Source of the DNA: Anabaena minutissima FACHB-250 | Lineage (GTDB): Bacteria > Cyanobacteriota > Cyanobacteriia > Cyanobacteriales > Nostocaceae | Direction: 5' to 3' | DNA: 64,000 nucleotides | NCBI RefSeq assembly: GCF_014697125.1 | Contig: NZ_JACJRG010000002.1 | Location: forward strand, 62,001 to 126,000 | In this document: one piece after another, positions 62,997 to 64,000 of the stretch | Numbering within the stretch: position 1 is the first letter of the stretch | Layout of the letters: each line of letters begins with the position of its first letter | Translations under genes and position numbers: made by a program | The notes under the pieces: generated by a model | The model's input: only the letters and a program-made list of their open reading frames with translations | Database searches by the model: none | What the model was told of the DNA's origin: nothing

Positions 62997-64000
62997 ATGT
63001 CAGACGAGATTCAATCTAGAAAAAACAATATCAATCAAACAGTTGATTCACCCACAAATCCAAAATCAGCAGCAGATAAAAATCAAACATCCCTGATAGA
63101 GAATTTTGGCAGCACAGGCAAAATATTTCTAAATAAAGCAGTTGGAGTAGGAACAGCAACCGCAAAAACCACCCATAATTTATTTGCACAAGCAACTCAA
63201 ATCACAGGCAAAGTCATCAATCATATTGAGCAAAATTGGCTGATTAGAAGAATATCCGGCTTCTTAAATCTCAATTGGCTGATTGGTGCTAGTGACAGTG
63301 TTGATTTAGAAAAAGCAGCAACTGCGGTCAAAAAAATCCAACAGAAAAACCCCAAAGAATCCCCCAGGCAAATAGCCCACCGCATCATGATGGAAAAAGC
63401 CACGAAAGCCGGGGGAATTGGTTTAGCAAGTAGTATTTTGCCAGGAGTCGCCACTGCGCTGTTAGCAGTTGACTTGGCAGCGACAATGAAGTTGCAGACA
63501 GAAATGTTATATCAAATTGCTGCTGCCTATGGCTTAGATTTAAAAGACTCTAGCCGCAAAGGTGAACTGTTAACAATTTTTGGTTTAGGTTTAGGTGGAA
63601 ATCGCCTCCTGAAAGCAGCCGGACTAGTTTTATTGCGAAATGTCCCTTTTGCTGGAGCAGCGATCGCAGCTAGTGCCAATGCCACCATGAGTTATTCTTT
63701 AGGATATGCCGCTTGTCGTTTTTACGAAGCCAAACTAGATGAATCAGTGTCATTAGAATCGCCGCAAACACTGGCAAACTTAAAAGCAGAAAGCGAAAAA
63801 TATCTAGAAACTGCGATCGCTCAACAAGCAGTCATGGATAAAATATTAGTCCGCATGATTCTAGCCAGTCACCCCGAAAAAACTTGGCAAGAAATCTTAC
63901 CCCAACTACAAGCCGCTAACCTCAGTCCGACTTCCATATCAGCCATTGAGAAAAACATCAAATCACCCCAACCCTTAGATCAGCTACTCAATCAACTAGA
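62997..64000 (+). CDS. EcsC/DUF697-like protein, 5' part
   Basis: An open frame starts at the ATG at 62997 (MSDEIQSRKNNINQTVDSPT) and remains open to the window end, at least 334 residues. The first about 35 residues are polar and disordered. Glycine/alanine-rich helices follow (KAGGIGLASSILPGVATAL, LLAVDLAATMKLQTEMLYQI, GLGLGGNRLLKAAGLVLL), typical of EcsC and related DUF697 domains, which are membrane-associated. The end of the gene is outside the window. It lies 256 bases after the double-glycine peptide gene; a shared role is possible but unproven. Confidence 0.75.
   Translation, partial: MSDEIQSRKNNINQTVDSPTNPKSAADKNQTSLIENFGSTGKIFLNKAVGVGTATAKTTHNLFAQATQITGKVINHIEQNWLIRRISGFLNLNWLIGASDSVDLEKAATAVKKIQQKNPKESPRQIAHRIMMEKATKAGGIGLASSILPGVATALLAVDLAATMKLQTEMLYQIAAAYGLDLKDSSRKGELLTIFGLGLGGNRLLKAAGLVLLRNVPFAGAAIAASANATMSYSLGYAACRFYEAKLDESVSLESPQTLANLKAESEKYLETAIAQQAVMDKILVRMILASHPEKTWQEILPQLQAANLSPTSISAIEKNIKSPQPLDQLLNQL

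Noticed and set aside
1..64000. tRNA, rRNA, tmRNA, RNase P or 6S RNA genes
   Set aside because: I looked for T-arm motifs such as ggttcgaatc and for conserved RNA cores and saw none besides Yfr1; this was by eye, so a divergent RNA could be missed.

Overview
The window is chromosomal DNA of a filamentous, Nostoc/Anabaena-like cyanobacterium (Nostocales). The evidence is photosystem II genes (psbH, psbN), a beta-carboxysome operon, an NDH-1 CO2-uptake operon, plastid-type genes (ycf35, tatA), many GCGATCGC (HIP1) octamers, and heptameric tandem repeats (STRR type) between and sometimes inside genes. The species assignment is inference; nothing here fixes it exactly.

Layout. 1-8.5 kb: a decayed small gene, glgP, a DUF429 gene with a rearranged 3' end, proline iminopeptidase, trpS behind an unusual phased repeat promoter, and an MTHFR-like gene. 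8.6-10.7 kb: a DUF262 gene cut off by an ISKra4-type insertion sequence whose transposase needs a -1 frameshift. 10.8-22.8 kb is an inorganic-carbon region: a Uma2 gene, the leftward ndhF-ndhD-cup operon (CO2 hydration by NDH-1), the divergent rightward ccmK2-ccmK1-ccmL-ccmM-ccmN-ccmO operon (carboxysome shell, vertex, gamma-carbonic anhydrase/Rubisco linker and adaptor), and a CmpR/NdhR-type LysR regulator. 23-29 kb: a MuiA-like gene, a PIN-type toxin-antitoxin pair and a large NACHT-GUN4 STAND protein. 29-31.5 kb: rpsU, tatA-pth and divergent psbH/psbN.

31.5-46 kb: a GH38 alpha-mannosidase, two cyanobacterial unknowns, a PlsC acyltransferase, a lipase-like hydrolase, tandem metallophosphoesterases, the DUF2997-ycf35-ferredoxin operon, a YiaA-like gene and the DUF3038-DUF4335 pair. 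46.5-52.7 kb: mutS2 (carrying repeat-derived coding sequence), guaB3, the small RNA Yfr1, trxA and a LOG-family gene. 53-54.4 kb is a patch of small unknown genes, one frameshifted. 54.8-64 kb: a PBP4-type carboxypeptidase, NYN-LptC, metG, a second PlsC, a PES-like hydrolase, a 54-residue double-glycine peptide gene, and an EcsC/DUF697-like gene that runs off the window.

The genes form one clear functional block: NDH-1MS makes bicarbonate from CO2, the carboxysome turns it back into CO2 around Rubisco, and the LysR protein beside them is a likely regulator. The rest is housekeeping plus accessory loci. The most unusual items are the double-glycine peptide locus, the NACHT-FGE-GUN4 protein, the 11-bp phased repeat at trpS, the internal start in ccmM, and heptamer repeats that have become coding sequence in at least two genes.
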